Source: Dicyema japonicum
Taxonomy: Eukaryota; Dicyemida; Rhombozoa; Dicyemidae
Assembly: GCA_011109175.1 (NCBI GenBank)
Contig: RDEW01000055.1
Coordinates: forward strand, 105,589-169,588
Direction: 5' to 3'
Length of the DNA stretch: 64,000 nucleotides
Shown here: piece by piece, positions 45,538 through 56,550 of the stretch
How positions within the stretch are numbered: position 1 is the stretch's first letter
Layout: every line of letters starts with the position of its first letter
The notes under the pieces: model-generated
What the model was told of the DNA's origin: nothing
Seen by the model: the letters and a program-made list of their open reading frames with translations, nothing else
The model's database searches: none
Position numbers and translations under genes: made by a program

Positions 45538-47969
45538 TTACCTTCTTGATTTTTCCATAAGTAGTATAATTCTATCTCTATGGCGTGAGAAAAACCATGC
45601 TTCGCATCCATACAATAGTTCCGGCAGAATAACTCTCGTGAAAACAATCAGAAAAGTCTCCAAGCCTACGGATAGCTTCCTTGTACAAAAAAGCGCTTGT
45701 AGCGCTTTCTTCCTTCTTTGTCTCATATCTTCCATGAAGGAACCATCTCCATCGATGACTATCCAGAGGTAGCGAAGTGAATTCACTTTTGGAATGCCAA
45801 GTGAATAATGCTGGTACACGATGCCTCCGTATGCGACTGACTCTCATATGGCTCGATTTCTTGGTGGAGAGTGTCATCCCTCTCTTGGAGCACCAGTCCT
45901 GAACTTGATCAACGAATAGCCTGATTCTATTTTCCGATAAAGTGGATTTTCCAGAAGTATCCATGATTAGAATGTCATCCGCGTATATCAACATCTTGGT
46001 GTTCATATCTGGTGGAACTGGGAAGTCTGACAAGAATATATTGAACAACAGCGGGTTCAAGATAGAGCCCTGTGGAACTCCCCTCTTCAATGTAATATCT
46101 TTTGACATATATGGTCCGACACGTATTCGGGAAGTTCGTTCCGTTAGAAAGTTCTTTATCCATATGAAGTGTTTCTTATGGATATTAGCCTTGATAGGAG
46201 GGCTTCATGCCACACGCTATCAAAAGCTTTAGACAGATCCAGACATACTAGGTTGACTTGTCTCTTGAATTCCAGACCTCTCAATACCGTCGAGTGCATC
46301 TGGTAGATGCAGTCCGTATAGGATTTTCCATTGTTCCGTGAGGAGGAAACCACTCTCTTCTATGTGCTCGTTCAGCCTCTTGAAGATAATTCGCTCACAA
46401 TTTTGGAAATAGAGCAAATGAGGCTGATCGGTCTATAGTTGAGAGGGTTCCTCCTCGACTTTCCCGGTTTGAGTACCATTCTGATAATAGAACATTTCCA
46501 TCGTATTGGGACATATCCACGAGTAATACTCGCGTTAAATAGATTCCTCAGCACAAGCAGCAGATCATCCGGCCCTTCCTTGAACAATCTCATACTTATA
46601 TGATCATGTCCAGGGGCGTTGTCCTTGCATGTTCGATCGCATTTATAACGTCCTCTGTCGTTATCTCCATTTCGGTATCATTAAGATCATCCAGAGAGTA
46701 CGTTAAGAGTTCTTCTGTAGCTTTCAACTTTTCCCCTGGGATTAGCTCCATTGGGTTGACCCCCTGGATATGCTCCAGTTGCTTCTTAAAAATAGCTGGA
46801 GCTTCTTCCATAGAGCATTATCCTCCTTCTAATTTGGTCAAAGAGATTTTTGTATCCTTCATGTTCTGGCCAGTTAATCTTTTGTAGAACTTCCAGAACG
46901 AAAGGTCTTTCGTATTTAGTTTGCTTGCCTCGTTCCTCAAATGTTGTTCTTGGGACAGTCTTGTTCCCTCTTCAATGATTTTTTTGATTATTTTTAGATG
47001 GTCGGTCATTGCAATCCGGTCAACCCAGTCACACATCTTCTGAGTTTGTTCCGTATTCGGTTTCTTCCACTAATCATAGATAGTGTATGAGGGGAGAGTT
47101 TGATGCTTTTCCCATGATTGGTCTTTGAAATTCTCCTCCTTGCGTAAAGTGATAAGTATCTCTCCATCATAATTGAGAGGTCTCTGTTCATGTTGTCAAT
47201 ATCATTTCGGGAATAAGGTCCATCCTTCCAGTTTTTGAGGTTTCTAGATATGTATCTTCTATAGTGTTCCAATTTACTCTTGTCAGGTCGTAACCTGTAA
47301 ACACAGAGTCCATGGAGTCTGGAGCTAGGTTCAATATCATCTCTTGGGGTATATGGTCACTTGCGATGTCCCACATGGTCATCGGCTTCTCTACATAAGT
47401 GTAGAGCAGTGGTGACACCAGGAACACCCCAAGCATGTCTCCCCTTAGTGCGAGTAATGATTCAGTTTTTCCGTTGTCAAAATCTCAAAGCCAGTTTTAT
47501 CACTCAATTTTCTTAGTCTGATTCCATCATCGTTAGTACCGAGGCACCCATAATTAATGTTCTTGGGATTTAGATCACCCACTAGCATAGACATATCGTT
47601 TCTTGTGGAGAATTATTCAATTTCCGTGGAGCACTTTCTAAGGTCTTTTGAATACATTCCACCGACGTGTATCCAACGGCCACAGCATCTCACCTCGATG
47701 GAAACAAATTCACAGTGTGTATTCATAATAATTTTTGGCTCACGTATCTGTAGAACTTTATTGTAGAACAATGTGGTTCCAGTACCAGCTTCTGCACTTT
47801 CGACCCATGGAATTTCTATAGAACTGTATCCCTGTAGTATTGTGGTGTTGGTCTTTTTCACCTTGGTCTCGTTGACCACCAGGATGTCAATCTTGGTGGA
47901 CGATAGTAGTAGTGCCAGGTCATGACGCCTCTTCTTTAGGAATCGGGCGTTCACCAGCACTATCTTCAA
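45538..47969 (-). pseudogene. Family C LINE, EN-RT ORF with frameshifts
   Basis: Endonuclease: LVNARFLKKRRHDLALLLSS, DILVVNETKVKK, RCCGRWIHVGGMYS, then ASDHIPQEMILNLAPD. RT: HARTTPLDMII (PLDM motif), RWKCSIIRMVLKPGKSRRNP, LNYRPISLICSISKI, EESGFLLTEQ, LVCLDLSKAFDSVWHEALLS, RGVPQGSILNPLLFNIFLSD, KMLIYADDILIMDTSGKS (YADD intact) and SLRYLWIVIDGDGSF. The ORF is divided among at least five frames. The element lacks a recognisable C-terminal finger at the 45538 end. Confidence 0.82.
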
Positions 47970-47975
47970 GTTTCT

Positions 47976-49096
47976 TTAAAATTTTATTGTTGGTGGCCCG
48001 GGCTCTTTATGGCCAGGTCCATCATACTGCGTAATTCCACCCCGAGTATGCCGCTTAGTTCCTTCAGTCTTGATATTATTTCCTTTAGTTCTTTTGTAAT
48101 ACTCCCTGATAACTTTTCCTTCGGTAGGCCGACTCTCGTGGAAAGGAGCACTTCGTATTGTTAGTTCTTGCGCCAATTACCCTTTTTTGGGCTGGCAGTT
48201 CCAATTTCTTAGTATAATATCCGTCTGTTTCGGTTCCCTGTTGTCGATTCGGGAGTTTAACTCTCGTCTGGCCTCCATGAATACAAGGCATCTTTCGTAT
48301 CTTGCGCCGTGTCGTGTTGACCCGCAGTTAACAGATTTTCGTTCAAGAGTTGGATCCGCATGACACTTGGTGGTGTCGTGTTCTCCCGCGCAACGGAAGC
48401 ATTTTTTCTTTCCCGTGCACTGGTATGCAAAGTGGCCGATTTGCTGACAGCTGTAGCAGATCGGTGATCCTCCGCATCCATTCACAAGAAATCTTGTTCG
48501 TCCCGATGTAGAAGCCACATCGTATCAGTGATGTAGCCTCCGACTTCATATTGATCGTGGCCTTCGCCAATGGCATGGCCTGTAATCCTCTGGTCATTCG
48601 GGTAACCTCCGTGACTGAGGGAGCCATCTCCTGAAGGTAGTCCAAAAAGTCGTCCTCCTTCACCCAGAAGGGGAGGTTCCTGAGGACAATCTCAGACGGT
48701 TTTGTTGAGATCGTCTTAAAATGGTGATTGTCATTACCAAAAGGGCAGGTTTCATTCACAACTTCTATAAAGGTGGCCACATGGGTGTTATCCAGGAAAT
48801 CCAGCCTGAAGAAGCCCGGTTCTCTGTGGCTCATCCTCATAGTTCCGTATCGGTCATAGTATTGTAAAACGTTTGCGATTTTAATCGCATTCATAGTAGA
48901 ATTCACTGTAATTAATATAGTCTTGTTCTCTGATTGATCAGATTTCATTAGTTCATCCGTATATTTGGACATTTCCTTGGATCGTGTTTTGTAATGACAT
49001 TCGCTGGTTAACAGGTTCTGCCATATGCGGAGTCTTGTTTTCTAAAGAGAATGATTCAGCAGTAGCACTTCCCGGAGGACGAGAAGAGCTTTTCAT
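47976..49096 (-). pseudogene. Family C LINE ORF1, gag-like zinc-knuckle protein
   Basis: ATG near 49096 (MKSSSRPPGSATAESFSLEN). A frame break near 48975 leads to the main 209-codon frame (ILITVNSTMNAIKIANVLQY, an RRM-like middle with EIVLRNLPFWVKEDDFLDYL). A further shift near 48500 leads into zinc knuckles: CYSCQQIGHFAYQC (CX2CX4HX4C) and CFRCAGEHDTTKC (CX2CX3HX4C). A third, SVNCGSTRHGARYERC, has lost its first Cys. Such proteins bind element RNA as ribonucleoprotein. Confidence 0.8.
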
Positions 49097-49380
49097 TTTG
49101 TGGTTTTTACTGGTTTTACTGCAGATCTCTTCGTGTTAGTTTTTTGAGATAAACACTAATTCCCTATGCGGCCTTCAGCAGCTGTTCGTCAGATAGACAC
49201 TAATTCCCGAATATTTTTTTCTAAGTCCATAGGTGTAACCACCTAGGCTCGTGGCATATTATTTTATTTTTATTTATCGATTTAGTATACTTTTATTTGT
49301 TACAATTTTACGGTGTCTCTAAATAAAACACGTTTTATTTAACAATAAAATATTATTTATTAAAAAACAAAAAAAATTTT

Positions 49381-49440
49381 AGTCGCGTGGCGCCGTGTGG
49401 TGCTTAGTGGCTAATTGGTTCAAGCTTCTGTTTGGTCGTC
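49381..49440 (-). repeat. Conserved LATKHH.APR element terminus, inverted
   Basis: The minus strand reads LNQLATKHHTAPRD and a stop, then an A/T-rich tail TTTTTTTTGTTTTTTAATAA. Same ending as at 21925-22000 and 17460-17500. Confidence 0.5.
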
Positions 49441-49811
49441 TGTTCGTCCTCTCTTCCTATTAGAGTGGCGTCATGTGATCAACCTGTCTAGGTGGCACCA
49501 AGTACCGGCTGGCACGAAAAAAAAATCATTTACTCTCCCCCACTCCACTAAAGATGTTTCTACAACTGCAGTATGGACGTCTTTTACCCTTTATGTTGAT
49601 TTCGGATGGACTCTGTGAAGTGGAAACTGGATACACATAATTAGTTGTTTACTTTAACTTCTTTCTCGGTGTATCTTGGTTAATAAATGTGACCGGTTAG
49701 ATACGAGCCGTTAAAGACGTTATTCGTAAAGCCGTTTAAAATCAATAATTTTTTAATGAAAAATAAAACAATTTGTTTAAATCAGAAAACCATATTTACA
49801 GTAAATCATAT

Positions 49812-50271
49812 TTAAAACTGCCATCCATCCAAAGTGGACCCCGCCGACATTATCGACGTTGCGTTGCCTCTCACGATTGCAACAGAAATCAACTGGAATA
49901 GCCACCGGGTCTCACGTGCGTCGTGGCTTTTTAGTGTAGCTAAGCGTCCAAGTTTCTTTAGGAAGCGAAGCGATTTTCCACTTATTCCTCCAGTTGTCTC
50001 GACCACTATCGGATAAAACGCGAATCGGTCGCGTAGCGCTTCGTACTTCTCCTTTGTCCTCATCGTTTTTTCCGCGGAATACAGTGTGTCTACCACGTTC
50101 CCGACAATGTTGGACGGGCAAAGCGTGTCGACACAAGTAGCGTCCAAAACCAAAGGTTTCCCCTCTTCGAGTGGGAAAATTGTGATCCCGTCGGAACGTT
50201 TTCCGTCTCCTCTGTCCAGACCAACAGGTTCTAGTATGGCTGGGTTAATGAAAAGTAAATCAATAAATTAA
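49812..50271 (-). pseudogene. Family D restriction-like endonuclease, 5'-truncated copy
   Basis: Minus-strand frames give [20 protein letters not shown], then LVLDATCVDTLCPSNIVGNV, EKYEALRDRFAFYPIVVETT and LRFLKKLGRLATLKS. The same domain sits at the end of the family D element at 53633-54102. The layout (R)PDG ... VLDA is that of the PD-(D/E)XK endonuclease of RLE-type LINEs; here the Pro of PDG is replaced by Ser. RT absent. Confidence 0.65.
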
Positions 50272-50309
50272 TTAATGATAGTAATTTTAATAATTTAAAT
50301 TTGTCACAA

Positions 50310-50550
50310 ATTTTCTTTTGAACATGTTCACCTCAAAAATGGACATCCTGGTCGTGATAGACTTCTATCTCTTCTAAAGAATCTAGTCTATGGATCTTGC
50401 AGAGATGAAGCTATGGTTGTTCTCAGGTCAACACATTGATACATTCATATATCATGTTAAAGGAGTATCTGCCACAGGAATGATTGATCTAGAAGGAGAT
50501 GGTAGTGTGATTCAAGAATATAGCAGAGACTTAGCGAAGCTAGAATAATT
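50310..50550 (+). pseudogene. Integrase relic (KRBA2/Ginger-like)
   Basis: One frame reads EHVHLKNGHPGRDRLLSLLK, resembling the His-rich zinc-binding start of DDE integrases (H...H, GHxGRDR). It shifts into MIDLEGDGSVIQEYSRDLAK, resembling the catalytic start of KRBA2-like integrases (DLIDMQ ... YQDHLTK). Short, frameshifted; class call tentative. Confidence 0.35.
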
Positions 50551-50654
50551 TTACAATATAAATTTTTTTATTTTTTTCTAATAAAAACAGTTATTATTAT
50601 TTTGATCATTTATAATATATTAGAAATCCCAATTCTTAAAATACGTTCGGCTTT

Positions 50655-51535
50655 TTGGTTGAAGTGGTGACGTGCTTCTGTTTTTCTTCTCTAGAAAAAT
50701 TCATGTCTTTATCATGTCTAAATGCAAAATCCTTGTTTTCCATCGCCACATACAATGTTCGTGGCCTCTCATCTCTGATCAAGAGGGAACTATTATCCGA
50801 AGATCTGTCCCGTTACAAAATCGACATTTGCTGCATACAGGAAACAAAGAACGCCCTAGGATCCGATGAAACCATTGGTAACTACCGGATTCTTCTACTC
50901 CCATCAGAAAATCGACATTACGGTCTGGTTTTGCAAATTAACTCGAACTAGTGAACTGCTTGCATAAAGTATGGACAGTCAGTGATCGTGTTGCCGTTAT
51001 GCAATTGTGTTTATCATCTACAAACAATACTATGATGACTGGTTTCAATGTATATGCCCCACACATGGGCAGAGTTTCCAAAAATATGGATGAGTTGGAA
51101 GAGTTTTATCAAATCCTATCGAATACATATATGCGAGTTCATCGATCTGCACTTATATTTATCTGTGGTGACTGGAATGCCAAGGCTGGCATGAGAAGGC
51201 ACGACGAAGTCTGTATGGGAAAATATGGCAGAGGGTATCGTAATCTCTCTGGACACTCACTCATGGATTTTTGTAATTCATCAAATCTGTATCTATGCAA
51301 TACCACTTTTAAACACCCAACAAAACATAGAACTACCTGGGTTGGCATAAGAAGGTCCAAAGACGAACATATGCGCATATTCAACCAAATAGACTACATT
51401 ATCTGCCCTATCTCCTTGAAGAGACTTCTGTCTGACTCTAGGAGTTATGGAGGAACCACTACTGACAGTGACCATAAGCTAACGGTGGCCAGATTAAATC
51501 TCAAACGATACTACGAGGCAGTCAAGAGGAATTGA
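50655..51535 (+). pseudogene. Family A APE endonuclease
   Basis: Nicks target DNA to prime reverse transcription. The first frame to 50951 has SIATYNVRGLSSLIKRELLS and DICCIQETKNALGSD. The second, 50951-51535, has MTGFNVYAPHMGRVSK, LIFICGDWNAKAGMRRHDEV, FKHPTKHRTTWVGIRR and YGGTTTDSDHKLTVARLNLK. The catalytic set N (YNVRG), E (QETK), D/N (GDWNAK) and SDH is complete. One frameshift near 50950. Confidence 0.85.
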
Positions 51536-51686
51536 GGCAGTCAAGAGGAAAAGCACACCTCTAAATAGACGTTTGGCTGTGGAAATGTTGACTTTTGACA
51601 CTTGGCAAAAGAGATACAAAAAATGTCTCTAAACGTTTACGTGGAGTTGAACCCAGTAGCACCCCTCGACTGACCTCGGGAAGATC

Positions 51687-53141
51687 TTGGATATTCTAAA
51701 ACTGTCGGCGATAGACCCCTTAATTCGAGAATTGTCTGAGCAGCAGAAAGAAATACGTTCGAAACTGGGAAGTTCAAATTCGAATAAATGTGCATTAAGG
51801 AGAAAACGCAATCAAATATCGCATCTGATAAGAAGACGATCAAATATCCTTTGGCACAAATATTTGGACGATAAAGCAACTGAAATCGAAAACTGTCAGT
51901 ATGGAAGACGAATGTTCTATGCTGTTAGACTACTTACACGAGGAACTGCAAAGAAACCACTGAAAGTCTGTGACGACGAAGGTCAATATCTTCAAAACCC
52001 TGAGGATAAAGCAAATTATATTGCTAGACACTTCGAGTTGTTGTTTAAATCTGAAGGGATGAATGTACCTAAATTTATTGGATATCCGAGACCCCTTACA
52101 AACAAAATTACAATAAAGGAAGTAACCGATGCATTTATGCATCTAAAGGGAAATCGGTCGGCTGGTTATGATGGCATTCCGGGTGAGTTACTAAAACATG
52201 CCCCGGTTACTGTTGGGAATATAATCACGAATATCTTAAATGAGTCGATGGAACTTCACTGTCCACTTCCTTTGGGACATGGAGTCTTAATTCCAATACA
52301 TAAACCTGGGAAAAAAGAAGGGTCGTTGGACGGACTAAGACCTATTATTCTATTGTCAGTTATCAGGAAAACCTTATCGATCATAGTGCTTAACCGTATA
52401 CGAGAGCCAGTGGAAAAATACCTTTCCCTAAGTCAAAGTGGGTTTAGAAGTGGAAGATCAACCTCAGATATTGTGTGGAGTCATCGATGGCTCACATCAA
52501 TATGTCAAAAATACACGAAAGTAATCTACATCCTAGGAATTGATCTAACGAAGGCTTTTGACAGCATCAATAGAGAAAAACTCATGATTGTTCTAAAGGA
52601 ACTGCTTGACGAGGACTGCCTGAGACTAATAAGTTTATTACTTTCCGAAACTGACCTATCCGTGAGAATAGGAACAAAGCATTCGAAGAGTTTCAGTACC
52701 AACATGGGCACTCCACAAGGAGATTCCTTGTCCCCAATTATATTTATTGTTTACCTCGAAGCTGCGCTCAAGGAATTGAGAAATGTCATGGGTCCTAAAT
52801 ACCGGGACATAACAGAGTTAATTTATGCGGATGATGTAGACTTTGTGTCTACCGACCAAGAAATACTTGACCAAATTTTACTTCAAGCCGAACGTATTTT
52901 TAAGAATTGGGGTTTACGCATAAACATTAAAAAAACTGATTATACACGAGTCGAACGAGCAGAATCAAGGAACGATGAGTGCTGGAGACATACCAAAAAA
53001 CTCGGCTCACTGCTAGGTGATGCTGAGGATATTTGTCGAAGGAAAATGCTGGCTACCATATACTTCAAAAAAATGTACCAAATTTGGATAAGGAAAAAAC
53101 ATGTATCACTGAAACTTCGTGTCAGACTATACGTTTGTTAA
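51687..53141 (+). CDS. Family A reverse transcriptase, long open frame
   Basis: 484 codons uninterrupted, the longest ORF in the window. RT motifs in order: NRSAGYDGIPGELLKHAP (palm start, near residue 155), DGLRPIILLSVIRKTLSII, LSQSGFRSGRSTSDIVWSHR, ILGIDLTKAFDSINREKLMI (motif A, catalytic D), NMGTPQGDSLSPIIFIVYLE (motif B), ELIYADDVDFVSTDQE (motif C, YADD intact) and KKTDYTRVERA. The thumb follows. The frame begins inside the linker, not at a true start, because of an upstream frame break near 51670. Structurally competent RT, but the full ORF is broken. Confidence 0.9.
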   Translation: MDILKLSAIDPLIRELSEQQKEIRSKLGSSNSNKCALRRKRNQISHLIRRRSNILWHKYLDDKATEIENCQYGRRMFYAVRLLTRGTAKKPLKVCDDEGQYLQNPEDKANYIARHFELLFKSEGMNVPKFIGYPRPLTNKITIKEVTDAFMHLKGNRSAGYDGIPGELLKHAPVTVGNIITNILNESMELHCPLPLGHGVLIPIHKPGKKEGSLDGLRPIILLSVIRKTLSIIVLNRIREPVEKYLSLSQSGFRSGRSTSDIVWSHRWLTSICQKYTKVIYILGIDLTKAFDSINREKLMIVLKELLDEDCLRLISLLLSETDLSVRIGTKHSKSFSTNMGTPQGDSLSPIIFIVYLEAALKELRNVMGPKYRDITELIYADDVDFVSTDQEILDQILLQAERIFKNWGLRINIKKTDYTRVERAESRNDECWRHTKKLGSLLGDAEDICRRKMLATIYFKKMYQIWIRKKHVSLKLRVRLYVC

Positions 53142-53632
53142 ACCAATTTTGCTATACAATTCCGGAACATGGGCATGTTCTAAAATTGATTTAGAGAAGC
53201 TAGATACTTTTCACAGGAACCAACTCCGCATGTTGATTGGAATTTTTTGGGCCGAGAAAAATCTCAAATGAAAATCTATATTCACGATGTAAATCCAGAC
53301 CACTCAGCACCGATGTTATTTTATCGAGATGGCGACTATTTGGACATATCCTCAGACTGGACCCGACTACGCCATGTAACAGAATAATGGAAGAATATTT
53401 CTACTACGCCGGAAGTCGCGGATTTCGAGGCAGACCAAGAAACACACTTCCAACCTGCTTAAAAGATGACTACGAACAAAATAGTCTTAAATTGGTGACA
53501 GCGGACGATCTGGATGATGTTCGAATGAGGGCCAGGAACAAGATGGCGTGGGCGGGGATGGCGAGGAGGATGGCTGCAAAACATGGCTCAAGCGAACCCC
53601 TTTTAGGGCCACGCGAAAGAGCTCTTAACTAA
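53141..53632 (+). pseudogene. Family A C-terminal region
   Basis: After a frame shift the protein continues: LLYNSGTWACSKIDLEKLDT near 53145, DVILSRWRLFGHILRLDPTT, MEEYFYYAGSRGFRGRPRNT, ADDLDDVRMRARNKMAWAGM. This RWRLFGHILR ... RGRPR block ends every family A copy and is the best marker for finding them. Confidence 0.8.
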
Positions 53633-54170
53633 CTAACTAACTAACAACAACGGGGAAGAGCGGCTGATGACATTACGGAGTAAGCGTTTCCGTGGACAAC
53701 TGCAATCCCAATTCTGCAACCGCTTCCCGCACGTCTTTCTTACGATGGGCCAATTTCCCCTGATTTCCTTCAGGAAAGAGGCTGTAATACTTCCCGCAGC
53801 ACCAGACGTATCGATTACCATCGGTACAAAACGAAAGCAATCTCCAATTTTTGCCATATTTTTTAATCTTGATTTTCTCGGACAGATCGGCAGCCGATCC
53901 ATCAGACTGCGCCGAGCTGAGCATCAAAGAGGTTCGAGAACAAATCCACAACAGTGCAGTCCCATACGAGCAATTTTCCCTCAGTGAACGGAAAAATTGT
54001 TAACCCATCTGGTCTTTTCCCATCTCCGCGGTCTAATCCTACGGGCTCCAGTACTGCCGGGAAGCCTGCAGCTTCAAGAGCACGCATGACAATGTTGTTC
54101 ATAGCAGCGTGGCGAGGTGCTCTGCCCGCACTCCTTTTGCACGAAAGCGGATGCAGCTCTTAGGTATCGA
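53633..54170 (-). pseudogene. Family D restriction-like endonuclease
   Basis: Minus-strand frames 53902-54102 and 53633-53951: [49 protein letters not shown], then KKYGKNWRLLSFCTDGNRYV, FLKEIRGNWPIVRKTC and AVAELGLQLSTETL. RPDG ... VWDCTVVD fits the PD-(D/E)XK fold used by RLE-type LINEs such as R2 to cut their target. It follows the RT at 54359-55742 on the same strand and closes the element. Confidence 0.7.
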
Positions 54171-56550
54171 CGATCCCTCCACAACGACATTGATGTTTGA
54201 CGCAAACATCAACTCCCAGGCGCTGTGCGATCCCAATCCGAATACAGCCATCGTCCAAAAAGGTCCCCAGAAGTAACAAGGGAGTGCATCCAGTCATGCT
54301 CCCATGGTTGGCGGCGACATGAGGCATGCAAAACGATGCTGGTTGACCTCAGACTTTATCACGTCGAAGATATTCTGGAGTAGATCTCATCCCATTCCCG
54401 TTGCCTCGAAGGATCGTTCTGCGTATCCAAACCAGTTTCACACCAATCGCGAGAGCTTCGTCGAAGACTTATTCCCAAGGAAGTCCGGTTGGAGAACATA
54501 GAATATTTTGGACCAAAAGGCTTCCACTTGAGAGCGATGACACATTTGCTGGAAAGGCGATCTCTTAACGCAAACCTGAGACCCGTGCCTCCGAGGCGTG
54601 TAGGAAGCTTGCATTGATTCCAACTCGGCACGTCAAAGTGGATGCTTAGAAGCAATGTCCTATCCAGTGACAGGTGGATGTCACAATGTTTAAAGCAGAG
54701 AGTACAACGGAGAGCGTAAATTAGTTTGGGTAAGCCGATGATATTCATCAAAAGGAAGAACGTTGTATGAGCATCGAGTGAGGAGAGTTTCTCCGTAACT
54801 CTAGAGAGTTCATCCTCCTTTGTTAGTAGCAGCTCCGCAGTTCCTTTTCGTAGACACTTAAGAAGTATGTCCGCTCCCTGGGTACTACAGTAATTCCAGG
54901 TAGTACCGAATTGAAAGACTCCATTAAATTGATAAAATCACTCTCCGAGTATGTGATATTTATTGCTCCGATTTTTTATATTTATCTCAAGTCCGAGGTT
55001 TTGTAGTGCCGGCACAGCATGTGACAGAATGTCATGAACTTTTCTCCACGGCCCTCCTATCATAGCATCACCAAAATACCAAAGGTTTAGTTCTGTGTTG
55101 ATAGAGCGGACAATTTCATCGATGACCAGAGCGAAGAGAAGTGGACCCTTGTTGGACTCCAGTCTCCGAACAAATAATATTGTCCTCGAAAACCAGTGAA
55201 GAGTTGGTTCCATATGCGAGATAGACGAGTGGAATAAGTTCCGGAGCTTGTTTTCTTGTAGTTTCGAAAATTTAATTCCTTGCAGTGAATTAAGGGCGTT
55301 GCAGATGTCCAGCTTGACCCAATGTGTGAGTTTTGTTCGTCTTCCTGTCCAAAGAAACACCTCGCAGAATGCACTGCAGCCTCGCATCCGTTCCTTACAC
55401 ATACCCCCAGTTGGAGGGGAAAAAATTCTTCAGATATTCTCGGACAGACAATGATGCATGCGATTTTCGATGTCAGTCTTCTGAAATAGTTGCCGACCGC
55501 GATGGTGCGGACCCCACCTCTGGTTTTTTGAAGGCCAGTAGATGTGCACTGAAATGAAGCTCCCTTGCGTAAGGAGGAATATCTCCGTTCAAAATACCCA
55601 TAACCAGTTTTGTAATTGATTTGACAAGGTTACAGCCAGCTTCTGCAGTAGCCCCCGCCGTAAGATCCTTAATGTGACCTGGCCGCAAGTCATCGAAACC
55701 TCCACTGCTACTCGCCGCAAACGACGAAATGCCGTGTCGCACTTCGCCTTCGGTGACGTCGTCCTTGACACATTTCCCGAATGCACGAAGGGGCGGTAGT
55801 CAGCCGGGGGAGATGGATGTTTTCGTCTTAGTAGTTCAAGCACCTCAGGCCATGACAGCATCGTCGCTGGCAACGCCGCTCGGACGTAGCCTTCAAATAG
55901 TTTACGATTTACTCTCTAAGTTTGTCTCGGGTCATTAGAGAAACCGGAGGATTGACATCAGGATGTTTTTGGTTTCAGGACTTTCTTCTTGGTAAGAGAA
56001 TACATGTGAAAAACCTGGATGTTCTTCATTTTTGAGGAAAATGAGTTCCCAAGTGTCGTACTTTCTCCTGTGTTCCGTTGATCTTCTTTTTGAGTCGATA
56101 AATGAATTCCAATTGCCACCGGACGAAACTGAAGAGTTTAGCCAGGCCTTTTGACGTGAGAGCCTTGTCAATTCCAGAGCCAGGCATGTATCCGCAGGGA
56201 TCCGGAAAGGTTTTGAGATCCTGATTGGAATCTTCCAGGCTTCTTTAGATCCGACAAAAGAGCAAGAGGTTATCCATATCATTGAGGTCCAGAGGCTCAT
56301 TCAGTTTGGAATGATTGTCTGGGTTTTCTGACCAGTGACCAGGCAGGCAGTGCAGTTCTACAGGCAGAGTGAACATGCAACCCGCTGAGACATCTTAGTT
56401 GGAACAAGTCCTCGCGGACGAGCAGAAAAGTCCACATTTGCGTGCATTGGCATAACCGCATGAAGAGCATGTCGTGTCCAGTCTCTTGGGTATAATATGT
56501 GTTGCTCTATGATGCGAACGTCGCTCCATGATGAGGTTCTGTAGTAATGA
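54171..56550 (-). pseudogene. Family D LINE, reverse transcriptase and N-terminal region
   Basis: Frames on the minus strand in order. 55935-56300 is an unassigned N-terminal part (SFVRWQLEFIYRLKKKI in another frame). 55473-55742 has SSFAASSSGGFDDLRPGHIK and LTALKK-like LLAFKKPEVGSAP. 54938-55402 has WVKLDICNALNSLQ (motif A, D), ESNKGPLLFALVIDEIV (motif B), LWYFGDAMIGGPWRKV (catalytic YLDD-type site changed to YFGD) and LGLEINIKNRSNKY. 54359-54751 has LPTRLGGTGLRFALRDRLSS. Multiple breaks; the mutated catalytic site means this copy is dead. Confidence 0.72.

Larger units (their letters stand above)
50651..53640 (+). mobile_element. Family A LINE, most complete copy
   Basis: The 5' end TTTTTGGTTGAAGTGGTGACG matches the other copies. 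The 3' end is an AACT repeat (TTAACTAACTAACTAACTAA) at 53625-53645. Order: APE endonuclease, linker, RT, C-terminal region without a second endonuclease. The short tandem 3' tail and gene order fit the RTE/CR1 part of LINE diversity; I call it RTE-like only tentatively. Only about three frame breaks separate it from an intact ORF, so it is the youngest family A copy. Confidence 0.88.
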
